Part shown: one piece after another, positions 42,042-52,239 of the stretch
How the letters are laid out: every line of letters starts with the position of its first letter
Numbering within the stretch: position 1 is the first letter of the stretch
Assembly: GCA_017591395.1 (NCBI GenBank)
Contig: WEDG01005299.1
Coordinates: forward strand, 62,001 to 126,000
Reading direction: 5' to 3'
Origin: Schistocephalus solidus
Taxonomy: Eukaryota; Platyhelminthes; Cestoda; Diphyllobothriidea; Diphyllobothriidae
DNA: 64,000 nt
Notes under the pieces: generated by a model
Databases searched by the model: none
What the model was told of the DNA's origin: nothing
What the model saw: the letters and a program-made list of their open reading frames with translations, nothing else
Made by a program: the position numbers and the translations under genes

Positions 42042-42263
42042 AAAGAGTTTGTCTTACACCGTGTGCAAGCAACGCGTCTCATAGCTATGGCCTCTCAGTT
42101 CAACTGCACTAAGTGGTCGAGAACCACTTAACTTCCTATGATATATCGGGCCAATATAAGGATCTCCTTGCTGCGCTTGCACCCAAAGATGGCTTTGATC
42201 GTCTTGTAGTGACACGGCACTAATGTTAATGTCTGTACATGACGGACATTCGCCATGGGGACG

Positions 42264-42698
42264 TTAGGGCTTTCGAGAGAGAGCATCAGCATTATTGTGC
42301 TGACGTCCTGGACGGTATATGCATTCGAACTCATACCCGGCTAGTCTCTCTTGCCACCTAGCGACCTGTCCTTCAGCGTTCTTAAAGTTCTGCAACCAGG
42401 TCAGAGAGCTATGATCCGTACGCAGGATGAAAGGCCGGTATTGGATGTATGGCCGGCATTCCTCCACGAAGTGGGTGAGTGCGAGCATCTCCCTTCTGGT
42501 CACACAGTAACGGCGTTCTGCCTTTGTCAGGGATCGGCTTAGATACTGAATGACGCCCTCTGTACCATCTGGTTGTTGCTGGGAGAGGATGGTGCCTATG
42601 GCAGTGTCACTTGCATCGGTATCTAGCATAAATTTCCTGGCGTCATTGCTTATGTCAGGAAAAACTAAAAAAGGAGTAGTGCACAACTTATCCTTCAA
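42264..42698 (-). pseudogene. pol: Gypsy connection end and RNase H, right unit
   Basis: 144 codons. Unlike the left unit, the frame here is continuous from the shared TAA after FLG into RNase H (LDTDASD, TDHSSL, NADALS), because two A are retained at about 42660. It ends at the shared TAA before RPHGEC. Confidence 0.9.
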
Positions 42699-42885
42699 CG
42701 TCTGGAAGCTACTAGTACAGCCAGCCGTCCACTTAAATTGTACTTCTTTCTGGGTCAGCTTGTGAAGCGGACCAGCTAGGTGAGCATAGTAATTAATAAA
42801 TCTTCGATAGTAGGAAGCTTATCCTAGAAAACTGTGGACTTCAGTTACGTCCATAGGGGTGGGCCACTCACGGATTTGCCTAACT

Positions 42886-43746
42886 TTATCTTCGTCCGTT
42901 TTCGATGCCAGAGGCCGAGACTACATGCCCTAAAAACTTGACACGAGGTCTAATAAAAACACATTTACAGGGCTTAAGGGTGAGACCAGCCTGTCTGAGA
43001 CTGGTAAACACGGCACGGACATTGCAAATATGACTATCAAAATCCTTACCAAGAACAATGATGTCATCCATATAAACTAGGCATGACTTGGGAATGAGTT
43101 GAGCCAGGACTTGATTCATTAGCCGTTGAAACGTACTGGGAGCATTAGCTAGGCCAAAAGGCATTGTCTCAAACTCGTAAAGACCCGAGGGGACTGCGAA
43201 AGCAGTCTTCTCTCTGTCACTGCGTCGCACTTCTACTTGCCAGTAACCGGCTGCTAGATCTAAAGTAGATAATACCTGATTACCCGAAAGGGCATCTAGG
43301 GTGGCATCAATCCTGGGCAGAGGGAAAGAATCCTTAGTTGTTACTGCATTTAATTTGCGATAGTCAACACATAACCGCATAGTGCCATCCTTCTTCATAA
43401 CTAACACGACCGGAGACGACCAAGGTGAATTGGACGGCCTGATAATTTTCCGGTCTAACATATCATCGATCATGGCTTTTAACTGTGTCTGGTAGAACAC
43501 GGGTAATTGCCTAGGAGGAATCTTCGTGGGCCGAGTCACACCTGTATCAATCTCATGCTGGGCCACATTGGTACGTCCGAGTGAACGGCCGTCCCAATCG
43601 AAGATATCTTTAAACTCCTCTATTAAACTACATAATTTAGACGAGCTATTCTTGTCAAGAGTAGGGGGCACTAAATTATTGACATCTTCTAACTTGAATG
43701 CATTAATTACAGGTTGACTAACCGGTACCTCGGTCCTAAAAGGCAC
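42886..43746 (-). pseudogene. pol: Gypsy reverse transcriptase, right unit
   Basis: 286 codons with CVDYRKLN, LDLAAGY, MPFGLANAPSTFQ and YMDD as in the left unit. It has two coding differences (YVLDR to DMLDR, RLSNS to RPSNS). An extra T near 42900 ends the frame after SASGIE. Confidence 0.92.
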
Positions 43747-43784
43747 CTTAGTACCACCGACATGGAGAGTGTTAACGTAAAAGT

Positions 43785-45038
43785 CTAAGGAAAATTTAAC
43801 GCATAAATAAAGTCGGCACCTACTATACAGTCCCAGGCAATGTCAGGACAGACAACAAACTTATGACTAAAAATAAGGTCACTTATCTTCAAACTAAGCT
43901 CTATCATGCCTTTATGTCGCAATGTGGCTCCGTTTGCCGTCTTCAGGCTGACCTTAGGCTTTGTGCAATACTTCACTCTAGCCTGAAGTTGAATGAAAAT
44001 ATTCTGCCTAATGATGGAGCAGCCGGCTCCTGAATCAACTAAGCATGGCAACTTAGTATTTCCTATGGTTGCATCTATAGCAGGGTAGTGTGGAATGTAA
44101 CCTACGTTTGCAACAAGCATATCAGATATGAATATGCACTTACCAAGGGCTTCTTCCTCACCTGAGGTGATCACATGAACACCTGGGGAAGGTGGAGGGC
44201 GGGTCTGATGACTACGTTGTTGCCTCCAGTTCCCGCGTCGAGGAGGCTGTGGAGAGCCTCGCCAAGGAGAGGTCGGCTGTGGAGGGCCGCGCCACGGAGT
44301 TTGGGGTTGTGGAGAGCTACGCCAAGGAGTGGGCTGAGGAGGGCCCCACTGCCATTGGGCCGTTTGCGTGCCGACGTCGCGGCTCTGTCGCTGTCCCATG
44401 GCGAAGACATCGACTGGAGCGTCCTGTATGGTGGCAGGAGCTTGATGAAATCCATAGGCTGATGGGGAGACTTGGACCAAGGGACAGGCCGTATAAATGG
44501 CCTCCTCTCGCCGAGCAATATCGAGGGCAACCTTGATGCTGCTGGGGGGGTCGCAGAGGAATCGGTGCCTGATCTCAGGGAGAGAGATCCCGTCGACAAA
44601 GTTCTCCAGAATTCTGGCCTCGAGCTCAGTGAAGGACTCGGTAGGGTAGGCTTGACGGGCCAGGACGCGAAGATGTCGTTTGAAATCCACGACAGACTCG
44701 CCCGCGTGTTGTCGGCGGCTTTTGAGGGCGGCGCGGGCAACCCAGGGCATCGACGACCGTCCGAATTCGCGCCGCAGACGCTCAAAGATGGTCGCGGAGG
44801 TGAGCGACGCTGTCAGGTTGGCAGCCCTGGCCACCGTGTTCACCTCGTTTTCTAGCCGTCCCAGGATGGCAGCTGGTCGGGCACCTTCGTCTACGGCCTC
44901 CAGGTAGACTTTCATACGGTCCTCCCATAAGTCATAATCGTCATAAACCGTGAGCTTATCCGGCTTAGGTTGACGGCCTCCAGAGCTTGAGACCCGCTCC
45001 ATCGCCTGAACTAGTCTAGTTATCAAGTCTTCGGACAT
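43785..45038 (-). pseudogene. gag-pol: Gypsy gag-protease, right unit
   Basis: 417 codons, identical to the left unit through protease (DSGAG, IVGADF). Loss of one A in a run near 43798 then shifts the frame and ends it. The same five-base distance from primer-binding site to ATG applies. Confidence 0.92.
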
Positions 45039-45043
45039 TGATT

Positions 45044-45061
45044 ATCCCACCGCTGCCACCA
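45044..45061 (-). promoter_or_regulatory. Primer-binding site, tRNA-Leu, right unit
   Basis: Identical 18-nt complement of the tRNA-Leu 3' end, again three bases inside the LTR. Confidence 0.85.
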
Positions 45062-45064
45062 AAA

Positions 45065-45552
45065 TGTAACGGGCCCGTTTTAGATGCGCAACTAATCCAA
45101 ATGAACGACGCCCAAGAGAGAACAAGACAGTAGGCAAGGGGAAGAGTTTAGGGATTAGTTGAAGCTAGAAATTGGAACTCTATTTGGGGCTTGGTCCTGG
45201 GAGGATCCTTTGGTGGGGATTGGCTGTCCTGGGAGAATCCTTTGGTAGGGATTGGCTGTCCTGGGGAGATCTTCGGGAGGTCAGTGGAGAAGGAGAGGAG
45301 ATGGCTGGAGAAGCGTCAGAGAGCGGTCTCCGGTCCAAAGTGATGAGCCTCAATTCTCCTTGGTATTTATGTCATGTTCTCCAGACGATTAGATAGGTTT
45401 ACATAGAATAGACCAATGGGTAGGCGTAAATCATACGTTGTAGATCGAAAACAACCAATAGGGTTAAGAATTAAGATTTTATAGACTTCCGGGCTGGTGC
45501 TAGTAATTTGGGCTATTAGAGAAAATCGAAAAACTTTGATTCCATCTTTACA
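45065..45552 (-). repeat. Gypsy LTR 3 (5' LTR of the right unit), 488 bp
   Basis: Identical to LTR2 as far as I can see, except for a 29-bp deletion between two copies of GCTAGTAAT (corresponding to 40626-40634 and 40655-40663 in LTR2), typical of slippage between direct repeats. Confidence 0.95.
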
Positions 45553-45556
45553 CTTA

Positions 45557-45879
45557 TATCTTGCCCATAACCAGAGGGTGTACCACATAACCAAATGATA
45601 AGATTCTTAATCTCTGTGTGCATTGCAGGTCGTCGTAGGTGGTGTATAAAAGGACAGGAAATAACTAATCGTAGGAGATTCTGGCCTGAGTATCCGGTTC
45701 TAGTGAAATGGCTATCACCGTTATCGGAAGCGCTCACAAAGTACGTTTAGATTTTTAGCTTGACTTCTAGGTGCAGATAAGGCAGCTCATCGGGAGAACT
45801 CAGGATTGAAGAAGCTATCGCCAACAGTAACTGCCGCGTCAGAGCCTTTCGGTCTGAAGAACTGAGTTGAAAAATGCCC
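45557..45879. other. Unassigned flank of the gypsy element
   Basis: No frame or repeat recognised. It separates the gypsy insertion from LINE-G. Confidence 0.4.
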
Positions 45880-47770
45880 TATCTTATTCAAAAATAGATG
45901 TGTAGTATTATTTAACATATATTGTTTGATTTTTATTTTAAATTCTCGTATGGTTCAACTATTTCTAATAGAATTTGGCAGGGCATTCCATATTGTCGCG
46001 TATCATATGGAATAGAAGTTGGATCGTTGGGCCTTTTTGAATTTCGGAATTTTTATAATATTTTCTGAATTTCTAGTGTCTCGGGAGCCGTTTTGATTTG
46101 TTAGTATATTCATTCTGAGAATATCTTGGTCGTGTGTGATTTTGAATAGAAAAGTGAGACCATTTTTGAGTCTTCTGATCCAGGCGGGTTGAAGACCATA
46201 TCTATCGTACAGTTCCATGTATGAGCCTTGAAATGCATCACATTTGGATAAGGATATGGTAAAGCATCTTTCAATGGCTTCTAGTTTCTTTCGGCCATCT
46301 GATGGCATAATGCCAAAAAAATTGAGCAGTAATCCAAGAGAGGTAAAACGTACATTTTATATAGTCTTGTCTTTTAGGGCGGGTGAGGAGAAATTTTTAC
46401 AAATGAATCCGCATAGTCTAGTGGCTTTTGGTGATATTTGTTTAACGTGGGGAGATAAATCAAGAGTATTTGTATAGCTAAGACCTAAGTCTTTATTGAT
46501 GTTGTCTCGGTTATTTCCTGATTATTGAAAAATATGAGAGGAAGTTTTTGTGAACCAAAAATCAGGAGATGACATTCACTTGGAGCGAATGGCATTTGTC
46601 ATAGAGTAGTCCATTCGCTTAGTTTTTTAAGATCATTTTCAATCGTTCTATGCATATTGGATACTGTATGCTGGTTATATGCATATGCAAGTTTTAAGTC
46701 GTCCGCATATAAAAATGTTTTAGATGACGTTGATATAGAGGATAAGTCGTGAGTATATATAAGAAATAGGAGGGGACCTAGGATAGTCCCCTGAAGTACT
46801 CCACTACTAATATGAGATGGTTCTGAGACTACGTTTCGAATTTGTACTACCTGATATCGGTTTTGAAGGTAAGATTTTAGAAAGTCAAGAAGGGGAGACC
46901 CAATCCCATGACTTTTTAGCTTCACTAGAAGCCTTTGATGGGCTACTTTATCGAACGCTTTTTTTTAGGTCAAAGTATATCGTAGCTACCGTGTTTTCGT
47001 CATCTCTGTTACTTGAAACGAATTCAAGGAAGGTGAGATGGCAGGACTGACATGACTTTTTAGGTAAGAAAGCGTGTTGAGAGGAAGGTATGAGGTTAGC
47101 GTTTGTTAGATAGTTTAGCATTTGGTTCGAAATTATTTTTTCTAGTATTTTTGCTATAACCGCTGTTCGGTGAACACCACGATAGCTTTGTGTATCAGAT
47201 CGGTTCCCGTTTTTAAAGATTGGTGTAATGCTTGACTATTTCCAGATTTATGGATACATACCATTCGATTGGAGTAAGGAGAATAGACTAGACAGCAGTA
47301 TTGGAGCATATAGCATATGCTTCAGTATGCAAGGTGGGATTTTATCCGTCCCATAAGAGGTGGAATTAGAAAGTTGTCTGATATCTTTTTTCACGGTTTC
47401 TTCGCTAAAACAGATCTCATTGAAGGTAAATGTTATCATTTCTGTTTGGTGGGGTATCGGCTCCTTCTCAACTGAATAGTTGGCTGAGAAGTACTTATTG
47501 AATAAATTTGCTATTTGATTATCGTCCGTTATTACTTGTCATGCATCATCAATCATGAGTTAGGGACCTGGTTTTCGATTAGGGTTCATTTGCTTCCGAA
47601 CGATCTGGGCTGTTTTTTTCGGAGGACTCTATTGCCCAGCAATCCGCTGCTATGTTTTTATTTGCTTCAATTTTTTCAACTAGATCATGAATTTCCCTAA
47701 TTCGTCTGAGTGTGGATAAATAACTAACTGAGGGATCATGAAGTTGTTTTTTTAATTTGTTTAGTCTCTT
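45880..47770 (-). mobile_element. LINE-G fragment (reverse transcriptase and C-terminal domain)
   Basis: A minus-strand LINE of the YADD lineage related to LINE-B. Both ends are truncated: the 5' end within the linker before the reverse transcriptase, the 3' end before any recognisable terminal hairpin or tail. Confidence 0.8.
46003..47439 (-). pseudogene. LINE-G reverse transcriptase
   Basis: Minus-strand pieces: ICFSEETVKKDIRQL then TDKIPPCILKHML (47439-47248); ITPIFKNGNRSD, SYRGVHRTAVIAKILEK, SSQHAFLPKKSCQSCH and ATIYFDLKKAFDKVAHQRL between frames; GVLQGTILGPLLFLIY and TFLYADDLKLAYAY (46925-46599); and a C-terminal region (46308-46003) with LQPAWIRRLKNGLTFLFKI. Catalytic Asp residues are present, but at least four frameshifts or stops break it. 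Confidence 0.82.
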
Positions 47771-47782
47771 GGATTTTTTTAG

Positions 47783-48770
47783 TCTCTTGGAATTGGACTG
47801 TAACTTCGCTATGTTTGCGGACGATATAAAAATCTGGAAAGTTATCCACAGTGCTGCCGATGGAGACGATTTCCTAGAAAATCTTTTTCAATTGGACGAG
47901 TGGTCCCGCAAATGGCTTTTGTCCTTCAACTCAAAAAAATGCACCCTGCTACGTCTGGGAAATCGAAATCAGGTCACTGATATGCGACCCTACTATTTGA
48001 GCGGTTCGACACTCCGAGAAGCACACACATAGAAGGATCTTGGAGTTCGGATGAAAGACAACCTGAAACCTTCTAAGCAATGTTGCAAGGCAGCTAAATC
48101 CACCAATTTAATGCTGTTTGCTATCAAGCGGGCATTTAAAGTTTTCGATGAATAAATAAATAAATAAATTGTATATTTAAGGCCCAGAGGGCCCCATAAT
48201 TACAAACTTAGTATCGTGGTTTAAATAAATACAAAGTGGATAATTGCTGCACTATGTGAGCATCCATATGAACAGCAGAAATGTGTAGTATGGTAAACCT
48301 ATCCAATTAAGAATGATTTTCCATTTTCTAAAGTATTTGGTACGTTTGTAAGACCACATCTTCAATGTGCGATCAAAGCCTGGCGACCGTGGACCCAACA
48401 GAACTACAACATGCTCGAAAGGGTGCAGCGGCGAACCAAAAAATTAGTAAGAGGTCAAGGTGAACTGTCATATGAGATTCGTCTAAATACACTAAAGCTC
48501 TATCCTCTGAGTTATAGGCAGCTGTGCGGAGACTTGATACAAACCTTCCGTATCGTGCGTGGCATGGATTGCGCCCTCCTATGTGATGATTTTTTCCAAC
48601 TTGCCACTACGAATAATCTCAGAGTTCATTCATTCAAACTAAGTGTCCCGCAAGTAAGATTGGATGTGAGGAAGTATTTTTTCACCAACCGTGTCGTGCA
48701 ACCGTGGAATAACATATTGGAGGCGATTGTAATGTCCCAGTCTGTGAATACATTCAAACATTTTATTTTA
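47783..48770 (+). pseudogene. LINE-C reverse transcriptase end and C-terminal domain
   Basis: FAMFADDIKIWKVIHSAADGD, LDEWSRKWLLSFNSKKC, RLGNRNQ, and KDLGVRMKDNLKPSK after a TAG, to AIKRAFKVFDE, where S1 is inserted. It resumes at 48330 with VFGTFVRPHLQCAIKAWRPW, ERVQRRTKKLVRG, YPLSYRQLCGDLIQTFRIVRG and DVRKYFFTNRVVQPWNN. The frame 48411-48854 runs on into the LINE-H insertion and its end is artificial. Confidence 0.82.
48150..48328 (-). repeat. Short interspersed repeat S1 inside LINE-C
   Basis: About 180 bp with an AAATA-repeat at the left end, so its 3' end in minus sense is a TTTA-type tail. Just before the tail is a perfect GGCCC-TCT-GGGCC hairpin (about 48180-48195). It precisely interrupts the reading frame between VFDE and FGTF. 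No coding frame. It could be a SINE or the 3' end of another LINE. Confidence 0.6.
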
Positions 48771-49100
48771 TTTTATTTATTTATTGCCAGTTTACAGGCA
48801 AGGTCAAAAATATATATAGTAGAGGGTCAAGCTGACAGTGAAAAAAACTCCTGATCGTTGTTTCAGGTGTTTTCAGGAAAAAAAACTGCAGCTTATTGAT
48901 TAATTAAAGTTCTGGACAGGGACGCGTTAACACAGGTACCCAGTGAAGAACCTCTCCATTTAGTGTTACGGATCCGGTATGCTGCACCAGCAGGTATGTC
49001 GGCGAGCGGCTGTTCGCTGTCGACTGAGAAATAAGCCGATTGAGGTCTGCAGAGCCAGAAATATTGCCCTTAGCATGAAGACCGGCACAGAATTTGCTTG
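48766..49100 (-). mobile_element. LINE-H 3' end fragment inserted in LINE-C
   Basis: Reverse complement of 24400-24680: the end of the LINE-H frame (AKGNISGSADLNRLISQS, then TGSVTLNGEVLHW), the 3' UTR, a class II hairpin (48833-48891), and a longer 3' end than the copy at 24690, with TTGACCTTGCCTGTAAACTG and a TTTTA/AATAAATA tail at 48766-48785. A short ACAT duplication may flank it. Confidence 0.82.
48833..48891 (-). ncRNA. Class II U-loop hairpin, LINE-H fragment (ENE-like)
   Basis: In RNA sense CUGCAG, seven U, UCCUGA, loop, UCAGGAG, seven U, CACUGUCAG. Loop sequence and U-tract lengths differ from 24586-24644 while both helices are kept. Confidence 0.62.
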
Positions 49101-49240
49101 ACATACAAATGTTGCAGCACCACGAAGACTATGTGACTACTTAATCTTGACAATATCAGTGTACCACGTAAATCTGCCTGCATTCACTTCACTGTAATTT
49201 CTTTACTTTGCTTCTTATTCTTGCTATTTTTATGTAACGT

Positions 49241-49267
49241 ATAGGGATTTCAAAGGCGTTAGCCTAT
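49241..49267 (+). ncRNA. Class I 3'-terminal hairpin of LINE-C
   Basis: AUAGG (49241-49245) pairs with CCUAU (49263-49267), with GGC-GCC inside, followed by UUUCCUCAAAUACA and a TGAAC-type tail. Confidence 0.55.
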
Positions 49268-49297
49268 TTTCCTCAAATACACTGAACTGAACTGAAC

Positions 49298-50061
49298 ATT
49301 CCGGAAGCTGACTAAGTATGCTGGATTAATTCAATGGAGTAGTTTTACCTTCTCAGTTTCCTCCTGGCCTTTTTTTCTCCCCCCGTACCTGTCTCTGGCA
49401 CTATGGAACCAGTCAATAGCTGATCTGCGAATAACATCCGCGGAACATTTATTGAAGCTGGTATTTTGGCAAATGGATTTGCACACGTCAGGGAAACGTT
49501 ATGACCTCCCAGTAAAAACTGCAAAGAGCAGGCGGCCAATAAATGACCGCCTGTCAGTGGATCTGCTCCAACAGAAGTTGAGGCACAGGGGTGGTCCAAT
49601 AAAACATGTCAAGAGATTTTGGACGAAGTCTCTTTTATTTCTTCTTCTAACCACAGACAGCCTTTCTATCTACAAATCACAAAAAATACTCAAAAGGAAA
49701 GGCTGTAAAACTATCCAACACTCCAAACTGACTCACATCTTCATGTTGGTGAACTAAACAATGAATATTATATACAATCTCCGCAGGACTTTACAATATG
49801 GCAAAATCGGAAATAAAGTTATTTAATAAAAGGCGGGCAAAATCAAAACAGGTCTTATGTAAAATAGGATGACAAACAATATATAGTGCAACAGAAAACT
49901 GCAAAAAATGCATAAAACGGTCTTTGTCAAGATATTTTCAAAACATTAGGGCCTGTATACAGCAAAAATTGACGAAATTCGGCAACCTTCTAAAACTCGA
50001 GAAAATCTAATGTTCTACACTTGCGGGAAAATTCCATCGACAAACACCGGTTTCATTTTTT
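49298..50061. other. Unassigned stretch with an orphan 101-codon frame
   Basis: A plus-strand frame with no identified family runs from about 49380 through 49757 (NQSIADLRITSAEHLLKLVF, then DLLQQKLRHRGGPIKHVKRF). It is preceded by a pyrimidine-rich TTTTTTTCTCCCCCC stretch that could be a splice acceptor. It may be a host exon, an unknown repeat, or chance. Confidence 0.25.
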
Positions 50062-50102
50062 TATAAGGTCATTAATTCAGTATAATTCAGTATATATAAG
50101 GG

Positions 50103-50132
50103 AGATAGGCAGAGCCTTTGAAAACCCTATTT
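50103..50132 (-). ncRNA. Class I 3'-terminal hairpin of LINE-F
   Basis: In RNA sense AAAUAGG pairs with CCUAUCU (one mismatch), with GGC-UCU-GCC inside. CUCCCUUAUAUA and the tail follow. Confidence 0.58.
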
Positions 50133-50307
50133 ACAGATAGACGCTAGCAAAACAAGCAAATGTTACATGGCGATAGTCGTTTTAGTATATCAATCATTGC
50201 TGTCGACTAAATATATGTTCATCAAGTAAAAAAATGCATCAAGTCTTCTTTTAAACATTTCAACGCTTTCAGCCTGAACAACTGAGGCTGGCAGTTTGTT
50301 CCATTCG

Positions 50308-51900
50308 TCAATCACCCGTTGGGAAAAAGAAGTTGGCCCGTACTTCAAGTTTGGCGTGATTTCTTTTCAGTTTGTATTGGTGACCTCGGAGACTTGTCAT
50401 GTTTGCCAATTCAAAAAAGTTGGCCATCTGAAGAGCACAATCAACTCCTCTGACCAGTTTGAAGACTAAGATCATATCCCCTCTGTATTGCCTATAAGAG
50501 AGAGGAAAAATTTTAAGTCTTTCTAGGCGGCCCTCATAGGGTAGGCATTCCAATCCGCTGACTAGTTTTGTTGCCCTCCGTTGAACTTTCTCCAGCAGAG
50601 CGTAGTCATGTTTCGTCCAAGGGCGCCACGCCTGAACGCAATATTCCAACACCGGCCGGATAAATGTTCCATAAACGCGCCCAAAAAGCTCTTCGTCAAA
50701 ATTAACGAAGGACCTCCTGATTGCGCCTAAGATACACATTGCTTTCTTTGCGATATTCGCACAGTGCGACGATGGTTTGAGAGTTGGTGTTATCCATATA
50801 CCCAAGTCCTTTAGAATATTTACCTCCTGGAGTTGGTGACCACTGATGGAGTACTGGTATTCAAAACTAATCAGCCTTCTGGAACTAGACCGCAGTCGGA
50901 TTATTTGGCATTTGTTAAGATTAAGGTTCAGCAGCCACTCATCACACCATGTTTGCAAGCGATCTAAGTTTTGTTGTAATTTTCGCGCATCCTCCGGTTT
51001 TTTTCAATCGAGTTCCATAACTTCAAATCGTCAGCGAACATTACCTTCTCGCATGTCAGACAATCCAGGCAGTCGTTTACGTATATCAGAAACAAAAATG
51101 GGACCCAGAACGCTGCCCTGCGGAACTCCACTGTGAACGGTTTCCCAGTGAGACTTGGTGTCTCCGATACAAACACGCTGGCGCCTGTCTGTGAGAAAGT
51201 CGGCCAACCATTTGAGTAGGTTGCCAGTCACACCCATTTGACGGAGCTTAAAGATCAGACGTTTGTGTGGAACCCTGTCAAAGGCTTTGCTAAAGTCAAT
51301 GTAGACCGCATCGACTGACAAACCCATTTCTAATGATTTTGTCCAACTTTCCATGGATGTGAGCAAGTTTGTGAGGCAGGATCGACCACTTCGAAATCCA
51401 TGTTGATATGAACTTAGCAAGTTATTCTCTTCAAGATGCCTCATCAGTTCCGTTTTTAATAATCTTCTCCATCATTTTTGCAACAGATACTTGTGAGGCT
51501 GACTGGTCGGAAACTGTTTGGTGATGTCCTCTCTCCTCCTTTATAGATGGGGGTTATGTTGGCTATCTTCCACTCGGTAGGCAGAGCCCCCGCCTCCATC
51601 GAACTTTCAAATATCTTGGAGAGCGGAAGGGCCAGCTGTTCTGTGAGTTCATTGAGAACTTTTGCGGATATACCATCTGGGCCAGGTGATTTAGTGGGCT
51701 GTAGCTGTTTCAGAGTTTTTTTCTTACTGTGTCCATTGGGAACGACACCGTGCTTATTTTTGTTTGTAGATGTGGCAGTACTGTAGTATTCATCCTCGTC
51801 AAAAAAATGGTTCCTCGGTATACACGGACATAAAGAAATTGGATAAGAGGCAGGTCTTATCAGAGTTATCAATTAACCTGTTTCCCCTGATTGTCTTTAA
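50308..51900 (-). pseudogene. LINE-F reverse transcriptase and C-terminal domain
   Basis: 51872-51456: SPGPDGISAKVLNEL, ALPTEWKIANITPIYKGG. 51444-51031: YQHGFRSGRSCLTNLL, AVYIDFSKAFDRVPHKRL (first catalytic Asp), HSGVPQGSVLGPIF. 51176-50964: FLIYVNDCLDCL, VMFADDLKLW (Asp pair). 50958-50308: WCDEWLLNLNLNKC, ILKDLGIWITPTLKPSSHC, FIRPVLEYCVQAWRPW. Frameshifts fall at three motif boundaries; few stops. Confidence 0.85.
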
Positions 51901-52239
51901 GACAAGGAATGCAGTCGCGATTTCGTTTTTTGCCTTATTAACGTAAGCATAAAACCTTTTTCGAATTTCTTGGTATGTCTTTGACTATTTCTGACTCAAA
52001 GTTTGATCTTTCTTTTTCTCAGAAGATTCCGACACCGATTTCGCTGTTTCTTAAAAGCGGAAAAATGTTCGGGTTGTTGATATCTGGCATATGTTCTCCA
52101 CAGTCTTCTTTTCTTCTTGAGATTCCTTTTTATTTCCGATGTCACCCACTCGGGTCGGGAGACGCATGATCGCCTTTTAAGTGGGCAGAATTTCTCACCA
52201 ACTGCCGAATCAATTTACTAATGAAGAACCAGGCAGCAT

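Larger units (their letters stand above)
35317..45556 (-). mobile_element. Tandem double Ty3/gypsy element (LTR-int-LTR-int-LTR) with one 4-bp target duplication
   Basis: Three LTRs (35321-35837, 40192-40708, 45065-45552) enclose two internal regions of 4354 and 4356 bp that differ at only about ten positions. CTTA occurs at 35317-35320 just before the first LTR and at 45553-45556 just after the third, and no such duplication flanks the middle LTR. Genes read on the minus strand, so the 5' LTR of each unit is its right-hand one. LTRs begin TG and end CA. Confidence 0.95.
47783..49297 (+). mobile_element. LINE-C, second part (C2: catalytic region to tail), with two insertions
   Basis: Starts at LELDCNFAMFADDIKIW, the continuation expected after the C1 remnant ending at 29339 (PILFLLFIN). 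It continues to the C-terminal domain and a 3' UTR with a class I hairpin (49241-49267) and ACTGA-type repeats (49280-49297). A short repeat S1 interrupts it at 48150-48328 and a LINE-H 3' end at about 48766-49100. Confidence 0.8.

Noticed and set aside
35317..45556. Tandem gypsy as a pure assembly duplication
   Set aside because: Cannot be excluded, but the six LTR1-specific bases, the LTR3 deletion and substitutions between units argue for two real copies. Long-read spanning would settle it.
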